Positions 31,631 through 42,149 of a stretch of DNA of 64,000 nucleotides are shown in pieces. Within the stretch, counting starts at the first letter, position 1; every line of letters starts with the position of its first letter. This DNA comes from Saccharomycopsis malanga (taxonomy: Eukaryota > Ascomycota > Saccharomycetes > Ascoideales > Saccharomycopsidaceae). The stretch lies in contig CP025322.1 of the NCBI GenBank assembly GCA_004014935.1, forward strand, positions 1-64,000. The letters run 5' to 3'. The notes under the pieces are model-generated. The model was not told the origin of the DNA. It saw only the letters and a program-made list of their open reading frames with translations, and did no database searches. The position numbers and the translations under genes were made by a program.

Positions 31631-34600
31631 ATGGCTGAAAGCGTGGCAGTTAATGAGTGAGTAATAAGATGCCAAATAAGCGTTTGATAATTAAATGGCA
31701 ATATACTAACACTAGTACAGGCTGAAAGCGGAGCTGAATGGAGCTCCGAGTGCTCCTTTATTGAAGCTCAAGCTTTTGGATGCTTTGAAAAGCAATGATT
31801 TGCAAAAGGTGGATGCTCTATATAAGAGTTATGAAGATGTGACGAGCCCAGCAATAATGAACTTGAAAGCGCTTGTATTGCATCTTGCTATCCAGGTCTC
31901 CTCTACCAAGCTCTTTGAAGGTTTGCTCAACAGTCATTACAGCCAATATTTGAACACTGTTGATGACAATGGCAACACGCCATTGCATGTAGCGTGCCAG
32001 TCGCAGAGACACGATATCATTGAGGTGTTGCTTAACCATCCGCTTATTAATGATACAATTGTTAACCACGACAACCAGCAGCCTTTAGATTTAATTCGGA
32101 ATAATCCGAACTTGTTTAACTTTGTCCAGATGCAGAGACTTAAGTACGTAGAGAAGGTCTCGAATGACTTGCGGAGGGCATTCACACACAGAGATTTTAA
32201 ACTGTTGAACCAACTTTACGCTAACCCACGTAACTTTGAGCTTTTAGACATTAATGGTTTGGATCCGGAGACTGGAGATACTGTGTTGCACGAGTTTCTC
32301 AAGAAAAGAGACGTGGAAATGGTGCAATGGATCTTAGCACATGGTGGAGATCCTTTCAAGAGAGACAAGCGCGGAAAATTGCCTATTGAGCTCATTTCCA
32401 AGTTGAAGGCATCAGGACAGGCTGACCAATTGAAGAAGATTTTAAAGAAAGCGTCGAAAGAACAGTCGGTGATCGATCCTGTTTCTAATACACAATCCAC
32501 AGTGAATGCCAGTGGCTTGATGGAACAGGCGCCAACATTCAAGGGCTATTTGAAGAAATGGACCAACTTTGCCAGTGGCTACAAGCTACGTTGGTTTATA
32601 TTGGATTCACAGGGTATTTTGAGCTATTACAAAAACCAGGACGACATCAATTCCAACTGTAGGGGCTCCATCAACCTCAAGAACTGTAGATTGCATCTTG
32701 ACTCGAGTGAAAAACTCAAGTTTGAGATCCTCGGTGTCCGAAACGCCAACATCAAATGGCATCTTAAGGGCAACCACTCTGTGGAAACAAACAGATGGGT
32801 CTGGGCTATTCTGAATGCAATAAAGTTTGCCAAGGATAAAGAAAAGGCACTTAGAAACAACACAGATACCGCGTCAATTTTGGGAACTCATCCTAACAGC
32901 TCTTCCTTGACATTGGGCTCTGTCTCTAGATCGTCGGACTCTGGTGGTGATAAGAAGCCTTACGCCCGCAGTTTACCTGGTAAAACTGCCTTTGAATACC
33001 CGCCAGAAAACCACTTGTCTCCTCTCCATGCCGCAGGCAAGAAATCCCATTCCAGAACATCGTCGAACGCTAGTGCTGCGAACCTCTCTGGACATAACCG
33101 TAGTGTCTCTGAGTTGAGCCAAGGCAAGTCACTCAATTTGAAAGACATCAAGGAGAATAGGGTATTGTCGAAAGATCATGACTCTGTTTATGATCTAGAA
33201 GACGATATTGAAGACAATGCCTCTGAGGCTGGGGATTTGGAGGTCTTACAATTCAATGATGAATTAGAATCGATATCTGCTGACTCCGTGTCCTTATTTG
33301 AATCAGACATTACTAATGTCAAATTCATTGGTCCGTTTGCAGATCAGATCACCATTTTGCAGAAAAGCTTGCTTGTGGAGTTGAACTCACTTAACGAATT
33401 AGTGGCATCATCTGTCACCTCTGATGCCTTATCATACGGCGAGAGACAAAGCATTATAGAGACTGCAAACAGAGCTCTAGAATCCACAATCAGTGACTAT
33501 AGACAGCTCTTGACACTTATTCATAAGAACAACTTCAAGATTGTAAAGAAGTTGAACAACGAGTTGCAAGTGAACGATCTCTGGGAGTCCTCAATCAAAG
33601 AACTAGAGCAGGAGAACATTAAAAACGTCAAGAAAATTGAACATTACGAATATGAGCGTAAAAAGTTACGTAAGATTTTGCGTGACAAGTTATTACATAG
33701 TGGTGCTAGCGATTTTGCTGAAAGTAATGACTTGGAACTTAGTAGGATTGTCAGTGGTGCAGTACACGATGCTGAGGCGGAGGCTGAAGCAGGTGCAGGG
33801 CAGGAGTCGGTGAACAATAAACAAGATACACAAACTGGTGCTAAAGACGCTGTTGGTGCTACTGTTGGTGCTGCTGCTGGTGCTACTGTCGGCGCTATTG
33901 GCGCTGCTACTGGTGCTGTTGGTGGTGCATTGAAATCTAGTGATGCCCCAATATCGCCTAGTATGATGATGTCGGAAGAAGATCAGAAATTGATGGAATT
34001 TGTTGAACAAAAAGATTCTGATTCTGATTCTGATGATGAGTTTTTCGATGTTGACGAAATGGAAGATGACGATTATGAATCTACCCATGACGCCCCTGCT
34101 TCTCTTGCTTCACCTGCTGTTGTGGCTCCTAGTGAGGAAGCTACTTTGGCTGACCAAACTGGCACTACCAACGAAAAACAACTTGAATCTGACAAACCGT
34201 TGGCGGTGCAAGAGAACGGACTCACTAAACCAGTTCCTATGGAGCTCAATCCTATTCAGGAAGACAAGAACAAGGTTTTGCTTGAGGAAAAGACATATAA
34301 CGGATACGAAGATCCTATCAGAGTTAAGCTTTCTAAGGACGAAGACGACAGACCAAAGATTTCTTTATGGGGTATTTTGAAGTCTATGATTGGCAAAGAT
34401 ATGACAAAGATTACATTGCCCGTTTCTTTCAATGAATGTACCTCGCTTCTTCAGCGTGTTGCAGAAGGTGTGGAGTACACTGAGTTGCTCGACAAGGCTG
34501 CCTCGATGGATGATTCCACCTTGCGGTTGTGTTATGTTGCCGCTTTTGGTGCTTCTGAGTACGCATCAACTATCAACAGAGTGGCTAAACCATTCAACCC

Positions 34601-35522
34601 ACTTTTGGGGGAAACCTTCGAGTATGCTAGACCAGACAAAAACTTTCGATTTTTCACAGAACAGGTGAGCCATCATCCACCTATCAGCGCAGCCTTGGCA
34701 GAATCTCCTAAGTGGGACTATTATGGGGAAAGTGCAGTCAAGTCCAAATTTAACGGCAGATCTTTTGATATCAAACCATTGGGAAAGTGGTTCTTGCAGT
34801 TAAGACCTGATCATTTTGTCAAAGATAGCAAAGGCAACAAAATCGCCGAGGAGGAATTGTACACTTGGAACAGAGTAACAAGTTCTGTCGTCGGTATCAT
34901 GATAGGTAATCCTGTTGTCGATAATTATGGAGACATGAACATTGTGAACCATGTCACTGGTGATCATGTTGTTCTTTCTTTCAAAGCAAGAGGCTGGAGA
35001 GCATCTTCTGCTTACGAAGTCAAGGGAACCGTCTATAATAAAAAGAAAGAACCATGTTATTTGATCAAAGGGCACTGGGATTCTAAAATCTTTTGCAAAA
35101 AGATTAGTAAACATGAAAACATTGACACATTTGATAGCGACAGCGGTAATGAAAAGTTTCTACTCTGGCAGGTCAACCCAAGACCACCGAGACCTTTCAA
35201 CTTGACATTGTTCTCTATCTCCTTGAACGCTTTGCAACCACACTTGAAAGCCTGGCTCGCACCTACAGATACCCGTCTTAGACCAGACCAAAGAGCAATG
35301 GAAGATGGCCGCTATGATGAGGCAGCCGAAGAGAAAAACAGAGTTGAGGAAAAACAAAGAACAGCAAGAAAAGAACGTGAAGAAAAAAATATTCCTTACA
35401 AGAGCAAATTCTTTGCCAAAGACATTCATCCAATCACCAAAGATGCTTACTGGAAATACAATGGAGAGTATTGGAAGAAAAGAAGCCAACATGCTTTGGC
35501 CGATACAGGAGACATTTTCTAA
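31631..35522 (+). CDS. oxysterol-binding protein, Swh1/Osh2 type (spliced)
   Basis: A 1275-aa lipid-transfer protein in two exons, 31631-31656 and 31721-35522. The 64-base intron has GTGAGT, a branch point TACTAAC at 31704-31710 and a CAG acceptor. The join is in frame and supplies the N-terminus, leading into APSAPLLKLKLLDAL, which matches Swh1. Domains in order are ankyrin repeats (about 50-235), a PH domain (about 290-390), a coiled region, a Gly/Ala repeat (about 715-745), a FFAT motif EFFDVDE that docks to the ER VAP protein (about 775-785), and an ORD with the family signature EQVSHHPP (about 995). Proteins of this type shuttle sterol and PI4P at ER-Golgi or ER-plasma-membrane contacts. 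The two CTG codons in the first residues of exon 2 should be Ser. Confidence 0.92.
31657..31720 (+). other. spliceosomal intron in OSH gene
   Basis: 64 bases: donor GTGAGT, consensus branch point TACTAAC ten bases before the acceptor ACAG. Removal joins a 26-base first exon in phase with the long second exon. Confidence 0.85.
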
Positions 35523-36184
35523 CTTGTCCAGTGTATTATTATATTATTGTTTGTTTTTCCTTTGTACACATACAGTTTTGTTAGCTTGTCTTTTGTTCTG
35601 ATTGTATTCCTTCTTTTAAAGAAAGGCCACAGGCTATTTAATCACACAAGTTTGTCGTAACCATGTTGAACTTTGTAGCAGCAACACTAAAAAAGCGTGA
35701 TAATTTTCATCTTTAACGTTTTTTTTTTTTTTTTTTTCAATCATTTCGTGAATTTTCTATGGATTTATCCAACGTTTTTGTTCTACCGTAAATATGTTAC
35801 TGCTAAAACATCCAATTTAAAAATGAAGTTTAATACAAGCATACAAGTTAGATTAAGTTTTCTTCGAAATTTATTAGATAAAAAATGTGGTAAATTCGAT
35901 CACCGTATCATATGTCCAGTATATGGTAACCTTCTCCTAATATTATTACACGATGCAACCTGACTACACAACATTCAAATTTGCCAATGAACTGTTTACT
36001 TAACCAACCATAGTTTATTGTAAAACATTTAACTAGTTTGAGTTGTATTTGCACAGTTGGACATTTTCTTACTGTTTCTTCTTTCACTTAGCATATCATT
36101 AAATTATACAGCTAAACACAGCTACGACAAGCCTCCATTGCGCTTCCAATATCACGAAAATTCCGAATCTGTAAACAAAAACAA
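35523..36184. other. convergent intergenic region
   Basis: The 3' flanks of the OSH gene and the Red1-like gene. A T run lies near 35722. No gene is seen. Confidence 0.6.
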
Positions 36185-38551
36185 CTATTGGTTAAGATAA
36201 ATCCATTTTTGTATTTCTTGTTCACTTTCAGCAGCTTTGGCGCTAAGCCGTTTAACATACTCATGAAAAGAATCCAATTTTTTTTGATTTTCTTCGTTTA
36301 CTTGTTGGATCCTTTCAGCCATCTCCATATTGATCGCATCTGCCTTTTTGCATATCGCATAGTTGACAAGTTCTGCCTTTCTCGTTAAATTTTTTGCGAT
36401 AAGGCTCATACTTTGAAATACTTGACTTTCAACGTCATTGGTGTCTTTAACATTAAGCACTCTATCGAGGCTTTCACAGACTTCTTGGTCTTTTTCATTA
36501 GGAGTAGAAGAATGTTCTCTCCTTGCGACATCCTTCGGCAACATCACCAAATACTGGCTATCATGGCTATCCTCTTCGTTAGCATTGTTTACAGTATGTC
36601 TTCTGAGTGCTCTAGATTCAGCAGCAACTATTGGAGAAGTTTGTATATAAGATGTCACATCCGTAACAGTCTCGTTTGAGCAAACATGCCCAATGTGTTC
36701 TTCTTGTTTATCGTTATCACCGATAGTTTTTATTTTTTTGAAGCTTAGAGCATTGGAGCTCCAAGAAGAATCATCTCCTCTCTTTACAGGAAGGTTCTGA
36801 AATATGTTCTTGTTTACTTCGCGTTTCGGCTTTAAATCATCAGGGTTGGGGGTCCTTGAAATAGACAAACGTGTAGATTCTGCCTGATTTTCCATGGATA
36901 AAGAACTTTTACTGTTGTCTGAAGATCCACGAGTTTCGCTATGTGGATAGAATGTTGTTGAAGGAGTAATTAACACGCCTGCCGTAGCAGATCTGGAAGC
37001 ATCAAGAGCACATGGTTCAAATTGGGAGCTTGGCTCACTTTCTGATACTTCTATTATACTTGAAGAATCGGCAAACTTTGTCAGAACAAGTTCCTCTGTA
37101 CTGTAACAAGTATAAGGGCAAGTTGAATATGTGACTATATGTTTGATTTTTGAAACAAACTTGTCTAATTCATTCAAATCATAAAGCTTAAGGTTGATTT
37201 CCACATTACAATCGCCAGGAAACAAACTTTGCTGAGCTTCGCAGCACTCAGTGCTACCCACAAGTTGAACTTCTTTGCTGACGGCAACATGTACATCGGT
37301 TATAAGTTTCAAATCAATTGACATGGGTTCCACTATGGATTTTTGAGGGGTACGATCATCAAACTTCCATATTACCAAGAGGTGTGAATTTAGTTCAACA
37401 TAGGCAGTTTTAAAATTGCTTTGTGAATCACTACCGATAAACATCTTTGACAACCGAAACACGTTTTTGAAACGGATTTTTAAATCATTTCCACTTATTG
37501 TATTAAGGTATGTTATTGCACTGGATGATCCAGAAACAATATCGTAAGGAAACGATTCATAAACCACTGGACTGATTTGCCTTCCTTTCCACAATTCGGA
37601 TACAACCGGTTTTCCACCAGGAAGATTACTTTGGGCAGATATTATTGATCCCATAACTAGCATGAGAAGAGTTCTTGAAAAATCAGAAGATTGCATAATT
37701 TCTTCACCTAGTTTACCAGGCAGCCCATTGATAATGCATTTCAAAAACTCAAGTCTCAAATTCATGTGGGGCTTAAGTAGAGTACATATTAATTGAAACA
37801 TCTATTATCTGTTAGAGTTTTTGAAAAATGTCATCGAGTGATTACAATATTCAACTACAAGGCTTTGAAGAAACTGGTTACAACTTACTTTCCAACTGTA
37901 GTGCGGAATATCAAAAGCCAAATCAAATAGAGGCTTTGCTATTTTTGTCTCTACGGTCATACCTGAAGGTGGAACGTAAGTCCGTTGATAGTTAGTTTCA
38001 AGTCAATTGGAAGTTCATAGGTACAAACTTACCTTAAGAATGTTAATGTAGTCAAGTTTCTGAATGTCACAGATCAAAAAAAGAATCATGGCAACTGGAA
38101 AAAGCTGTTCTTGAATGAAGCAAAAATCTTTGGTCTGCTTCTTTGCAATTTTATTGAGGGTTTTGAAAAAATCATCAATAATTGAAAGGTCAGGCTCATC
38201 TTGAATCAGCGGAAGGGTATATATGTCAACATTGATAATCTCTGAATAATAACTCTCTTGGAAGCTGTAAGCGCTGTTAATACACTGTGACCATAGTATA
38301 AACTTCGTAATACCTACTGTTTGTATGCATTTGATTGGAACCATCGAGTGTGGTTCCTTTTTATTATTTGTGATAAATCTCTCACTTTTTGGATTATGTC
38401 TAAAGTCATCTTTTTTACTTGTATACAGCACGATTTGGCAAGAAAGCAATAAATTGCCAAAACTTAGCGCCTTATTTGAACCTCTGAAAGTTGCGAAGAC
38501 ATCATGTACAACTTGTCTAATGCTACATGAAGGTACACAACATGCATGCAT
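36185..38551 (-). CDS. putative Red1/SYCP2-like meiotic axis protein (spliced)
   Basis: Two minus-strand frames, 38551-38033 and 37801-36185, look like exons of one gene of about 711 aa. The first frame ends at AAG followed by GTAAGT. The second opens right after TAG preceded by CTCTAAC, so a 231-base intron (37802-38032) joins them in phase. The N-terminal part is helical. Residues about 220-400 alternate strands like a PH-type domain (ELWKGRQISPVVYESFPYD, AYVELNSHLLVIWKF). A disordered Ser-rich middle follows, then a C-terminal coiled coil (AELVNYAICKKADAINMEMA onward). Helical repeats, a PH-like domain and a terminal coiled coil are the layout of SYCP2/Red1, and introns are over-represented in yeast meiotic genes. 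I see no decisive motif. The true start, in a repeated CATG tract, is uncertain. Confidence 0.42.
37802..38032 (-). other. probable intron in Red1-like gene
   Basis: Donor GTAAGT and acceptor AATAG with a CTCTAAC branch-like site about ten bases upstream. An internal ACTAAC followed by CAG would suggest a second small exon, but none of those junctions stays in frame. Confidence 0.5.
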
Positions 38552-38565
38552 GCATGCATGTTGTG
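38536..38565. repeat. 30-bp perfect palindrome of CATG units
   Basis: A perfect inverted repeat built on five overlapping CATGCATG units flanked by CACAA/TTGTG. It covers the presumed start codon of the Red1-like gene. Confidence 0.85.
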
Positions 38566-38702
38566 CCACAGCTCATGTTATGTGTTGAACACTTGGAGCA
38601 TGTGACTTCCTTGTTAAAACTTGCCTTAAGACAAAAATGACTGGTAAATGCTTAGTAATGACTGACTAATGTGTCAGCTATAACAAATGGTTAATGACGT
38701 TA

Positions 38703-39062
38703 AATTATAATAGCTTATATTTCGGGCCCAGCACATATCAGTTTCGAAAAACGCGTTATGTCTTCAGGGACTTGATAAAACCCCCGTGGGGAAAACGTAG
38801 TCATGTCCCGGTCATTGTAACCTGCCCACTGTCTTGTCCTGAACACCTGATGGGTTGGAAAGTAAGCACTAGACTTTGGTGTGGGTTGTGTTTGAGACAG
38901 TTACACTTGCCTGTGAAGTAACGCTCAACATCGTAAAAAGCAGGGAATAAAAAGTGTTTTTTGGGAATTGAACTCATGTGCCTGTTACGTAGTAGCCATT
39001 GAACTGTCCTGCCAGGTCTTTTTTCTCTTCTGCGAGAGAGAGCACTGGCCACTGAGCCATAC
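38703..39062 (-). mobile_element. SINE-like tRNA-headed repeat, copy 1
   Basis: Read on the minus strand, the element begins with a tRNA-like head: A box TGGCTCAGTGG and B box GAGTTCAATTCC about 72 bases apart, with a second A-box-like CAGTTCAATGG in between. After a T5 run comes a body of about 280 bases that aligns along its length with the copy at 45040-45364, about two-thirds identical by eye. Shared stretches include ATATTTCG, ATATCAGTTT, CAGTTAC/CAGTTGG and GCCTGTGAA. The far end is AT-rich. I see no clear target-site duplication. It lies between the Red1-like gene and TUP1. A repeated tRNA pseudogene with flanks is the alternative. Confidence 0.6.
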
Positions 39063-39368
39063 TACATAGATATATCTGTTTTAATTGACTATTCTCAAGT
39101 CTCTTTATGGTATATCATAACAATATTACAACCTGACCAAAGACTACCCGAGATCTACGATATACAAGCCTTTCCACAGCTCACACCAGTAACCTACATG
39201 TATCGCAAACAATAAATTATAGTATTACACATAGTCAAAAATACAGATATAGGAAAATTAAGGAAAAAAAACACTTTTTCTAATGTACTGCTTTGAATAA
39301 GCAAGAGAGAAGAAACCCAAATTCATTCTCTTACCAAAGGAGCAAATTGAATCAGCAATGTACTGAGA
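39063..39368. other. TUP1 3' flank
   Basis: AT-rich 3' region between the TUP1 stop codon and the repeat. Nothing recognised. Confidence 0.6.
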
Positions 39369-41384
39369 TTAGTACTCAGTCCACTTCCAGATTCTGGCCT
39401 TACAGTCACCAGAACCAGTGGCAAACATGCCGCTACTGTTGATAGGGTTGTTGGAGACACTGACACTGATAACAGAGTTTCTGTGGCCTTGCAACATCAA
39501 AACTGGATCACCAGTGGTTTTCTCCCAAAAGATGACGCCTCTGTCCTTGGAACCAGACAAAATGTAGCCTCCGTTTGGTGAAGCACAAACGCTCAAAACA
39601 AAATCCTTGTGACCCACGTAAGTGACCTCGCAATTTGCTGGGGTGTTGGTAGTGCTATTTGGAGCGTTCAAACCGTTCAAAGACCACAATTTGACAGTAG
39701 TGTCCAAAGAGCCAGAAGCGATTTCTTTTCCGTTGCTGGTGAAAATAACAGAATAAACAGAATCCTTATGGCCGTTGTCGTTTTCATTTTCAGAATCTAA
39801 TCTTTCGACGAGGAAACCGGTGATTGCATCCCAGACTCTGACGGTTCTGTCCAACGAGCCGGCAGCAATCAATTTTCCGTCTGGGGAAACTGCGACAGTG
39901 GTGACACCGTCTTCGATAGTCAAAGTCAACTGGGTCAAACCAGAAGTCAAATCCCAGATTCTGACTGTTCTGTCACCAGAACCAGAGATCAACTTTCTGC
40001 CATCTGGGAAGAAATCCAAAGAGTAAATGTCTTGTTCATGACCTTTCAAGTATTTTGTGATTCTTCTGGTGGTCAAATCCCAAATTCTAATCAATTTGTC
40101 TTCAGCACCAGTGGCTAAATACTTGCCATCAGGAGAAAAACACACAGATCTGATGTACAAATCACCGCCATTAGTTGCCTCTTGATTAGGAGCGCCGTTT
40201 GCACCATTGGCACCAGCAGAAACGTTGTTATCTAACAATCTCGCGACCAATTCGCCAGTTTCCACACTGTAAACCTGAGTAGTTTTGTTACAACCAGTGG
40301 CCAAGTATTTCCCGTCTGCAGAGAATCTGACACAGCACACAACCGACGTGTGGTCTAATGAATGAACCAAGTCCACGTCGATCTTTCTAGGTAATGCAGG
40401 ATTGTACAAAACATAGTAGTCACTCATCTGCTTCTTCAAATCAGCAGGAACCAATTGCGAGTCCAACTCCTTCAAAAATTGCGGAACCAACTTCTTGTGA
40501 GCAGATCTCTGGTTGCTAGGAACAGTGTAAGCATTAGAATCAAGTCTGGCAACCTCTTGTGTTGGAGCAGCAGCTGGTGTAGAACTGGCACCAGAGGCAA
40601 CAGGAGCCAACTCACCCCGTGGGGGTTGAGGGGTGTGCTGTTGAGAGGCTGGATAACCAGCAAGAGGTCCTGACGCTTGCCGTTGATTGCCCGGTGGAAC
40701 AATCGGTTGTGGCTGACCAGCAGGTGGCGGAGGCAAACCGTGTTGTTGGGTTTGCACTGGATTTTGTTGTTTAGGCGTCAACAATGAATTGGCTTGCGGA
40801 TTGCCATTTTGATGCACTGGAGGCAACTGCTGGTGCTGATTCTTAGGTGTAGGAAGCCCATTGGAAGTCAGGGTAACACCCGGTGGCTGGTTCAACTGTG
40901 GAGGTGGAGGTGGTGGGATGTTTGGTTGTTGGGCCTGTGACTGTGACTGTGGCGAGTGTCCGTAGAAAGACTTTTGCCCATATGGCAACTGCAGCAGTTG
41001 CTGCAGTGGCTGAGGTGCTGGGCCTGGTGGCGCATTAGGATTCGACAAGCTGATTGGCTGATGAGAAGGTGTTCTGTCCTGTTGTTGTTGTTGCTGTTGT
41101 TGGTGCTGTTGTTGGGCCAATTGTCTGTCTCTCAGCTCAATCTCTTGCTTCAATCTAACAACTTCTTGTTCAAATGCCTCCTTTAAATTTCTGTGGGCAT
41201 TTTCTAACTCAAATACAGTTTGCTTGATTTTTTGAAGCTCGTTAGTCTGCTGATTGAATTTATGGTCAGATTCATCTTTATGAAGTCTGTACGCAGAAGC
41301 CTCTGTCTTCACATTTTCAAACTCATTTCTAATCCCATCCAACAAGTCCTGAAGACGCGTATTAATGTTTGGTCTGTACGACAT
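39369..41384 (-). CDS. TUP1: general transcriptional corepressor Tup1
   Basis: A 671-aa corepressor that acts with Cyc8/Ssn6 and is recruited by factors such as Mig1 and Nrg1. The N-terminal helical tetramerisation domain (about 1-75, starting [19 protein letters not shown]) is followed by a poly-Gln run, a Pro/Gln-rich linker (about 95-300) and a C-terminal seven-blade WD40 propeller (about 340-671) with repeated IRIWDLT/VRVWD ends. The Tup1 sequence [18 protein letters not shown] opens the propeller. Family length and order are normal. It is divergent from GRR1, with a shared 765-base upstream region. Confidence 0.97.
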   Translation of the reverse strand: MSYRPNINTRLQDLLDGIRNEFENVKTEASAYRLHKDESDHKFNQQTNELQKIKQTVFELENAHRNLKEAFEQEVVRLKQEIELRDRQLAQQQHQQQQQQQQDRTPSHQPISLSNPNAPPGPAPQPLQQLLQLPYGQKSFYGHSPQSQSQAQQPNIPPPPPPQLNQPPGVTLTSNGLPTPKNQHQQLPPVHQNGNPQANSLLTPKQQNPVQTQQHGLPPPPAGQPQPIVPPGNQRQASGPLAGYPASQQHTPQPPRGELAPVASGASSTPAAAPTQEVARLDSNAYTVPSNQRSAHKKLVPQFLKELDSQLVPADLKKQMSDYYVLYNPALPRKIDVDLVHSLDHTSVVCCVRFSADGKYLATGCNKTTQVYSVETGELVARLLDNNVSAGANGANGAPNQEATNGGDLYIRSVCFSPDGKYLATGAEDKLIRIWDLTTRRITKYLKGHEQDIYSLDFFPDGRKLISGSGDRTVRIWDLTSGLTQLTLTIEDGVTTVAVSPDGKLIAAGSLDRTVRVWDAITGFLVERLDSENENDNGHKDSVYSVIFTSNGKEIASGSLDTTVKLWSLNGLNAPNSTTNTPANCEVTYVGHKDFVLSVCASPNGGYILSGSKDRGVIFWEKTTGDPVLMLQGHRNSVISVSVSNNPINSSGMFATGSGDCKARIWKWTEY

Positions 41385-42149
41385 GATGACGGTGTGTTGG
41401 TGTGCTTTATATGTTAAATAAATGCAATAGTCATGAACAAATTATATAAAATAGAAAAATAGGAGACGTAACCTGTTTGTCGTCGCAAAGGACGGGCAAC
41501 AGAAAGATGTCGGCGATGGCGACACAACTTGTGTCGCGCATCAAAACTTGCATTGGTCATGTGAAGAGTGCAGGGAGGTGCATTACAATTCCAATGCACT
41601 TGTCATAACGATCCTACATGTTAGTACTTGGTTATACAGGCATTGTGATTCACGCATCACCCCACATGCTAATACGTTTCACGTACCACACGTGACTCAA
41701 ATCAGGCTTCACAAAGGTGTAAAACGGAGTAAGGCAAAGAAAATACGTTAAACATTATAAATAAAACCAAAATACAGAGGCAACCAGGGAGAATTCAGCG
41801 TTAAAGTGTTGAATTCAATCAAATAGAAGGGGCTAATCAGCTGTTACGATTTATATATCATAATTTCACCCTTTTTAAACTGCAAAAAATAGAAATTTCT
41901 TTTTGAATTAACTTTTGTTATTCGCATCTGGGCCAAATCATCAAGCGCCTGTCATTTGCCGTTGTTGACTTCTGTTTTACAGCCCATCCCACGATTTATC
42001 CACGAGGGTGTTCATTTCTGGATCTGAAGATTGCTGTTTTAAGCTTGCTAGTACATCTGGTATCACTTGTGCTACCTCTTTCGGTCTATTTCCAACTTTG
42101 CTGTGTATTCGCTGGCTTTTTTTTCGGCCTTTTGATATATTCAGCAACT
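41385..42149. other. divergent TUP1/GRR1 promoter region
   Basis: 765 bases carrying both promoters. No gene and no motif that I would single out. A Leu/Val/Phe-rich in-frame stretch upstream of the GRR1 ATG lacks an ATG and is untranslated leader. Confidence 0.6.

Noticed and set aside
37802-37980. A possible extra small exon (MTVETKIAKPLFDLAF) within the Red1-like intron
   Set aside because: The flanking splice sites look reasonable but no combination keeps the reading frame with both neighbours.
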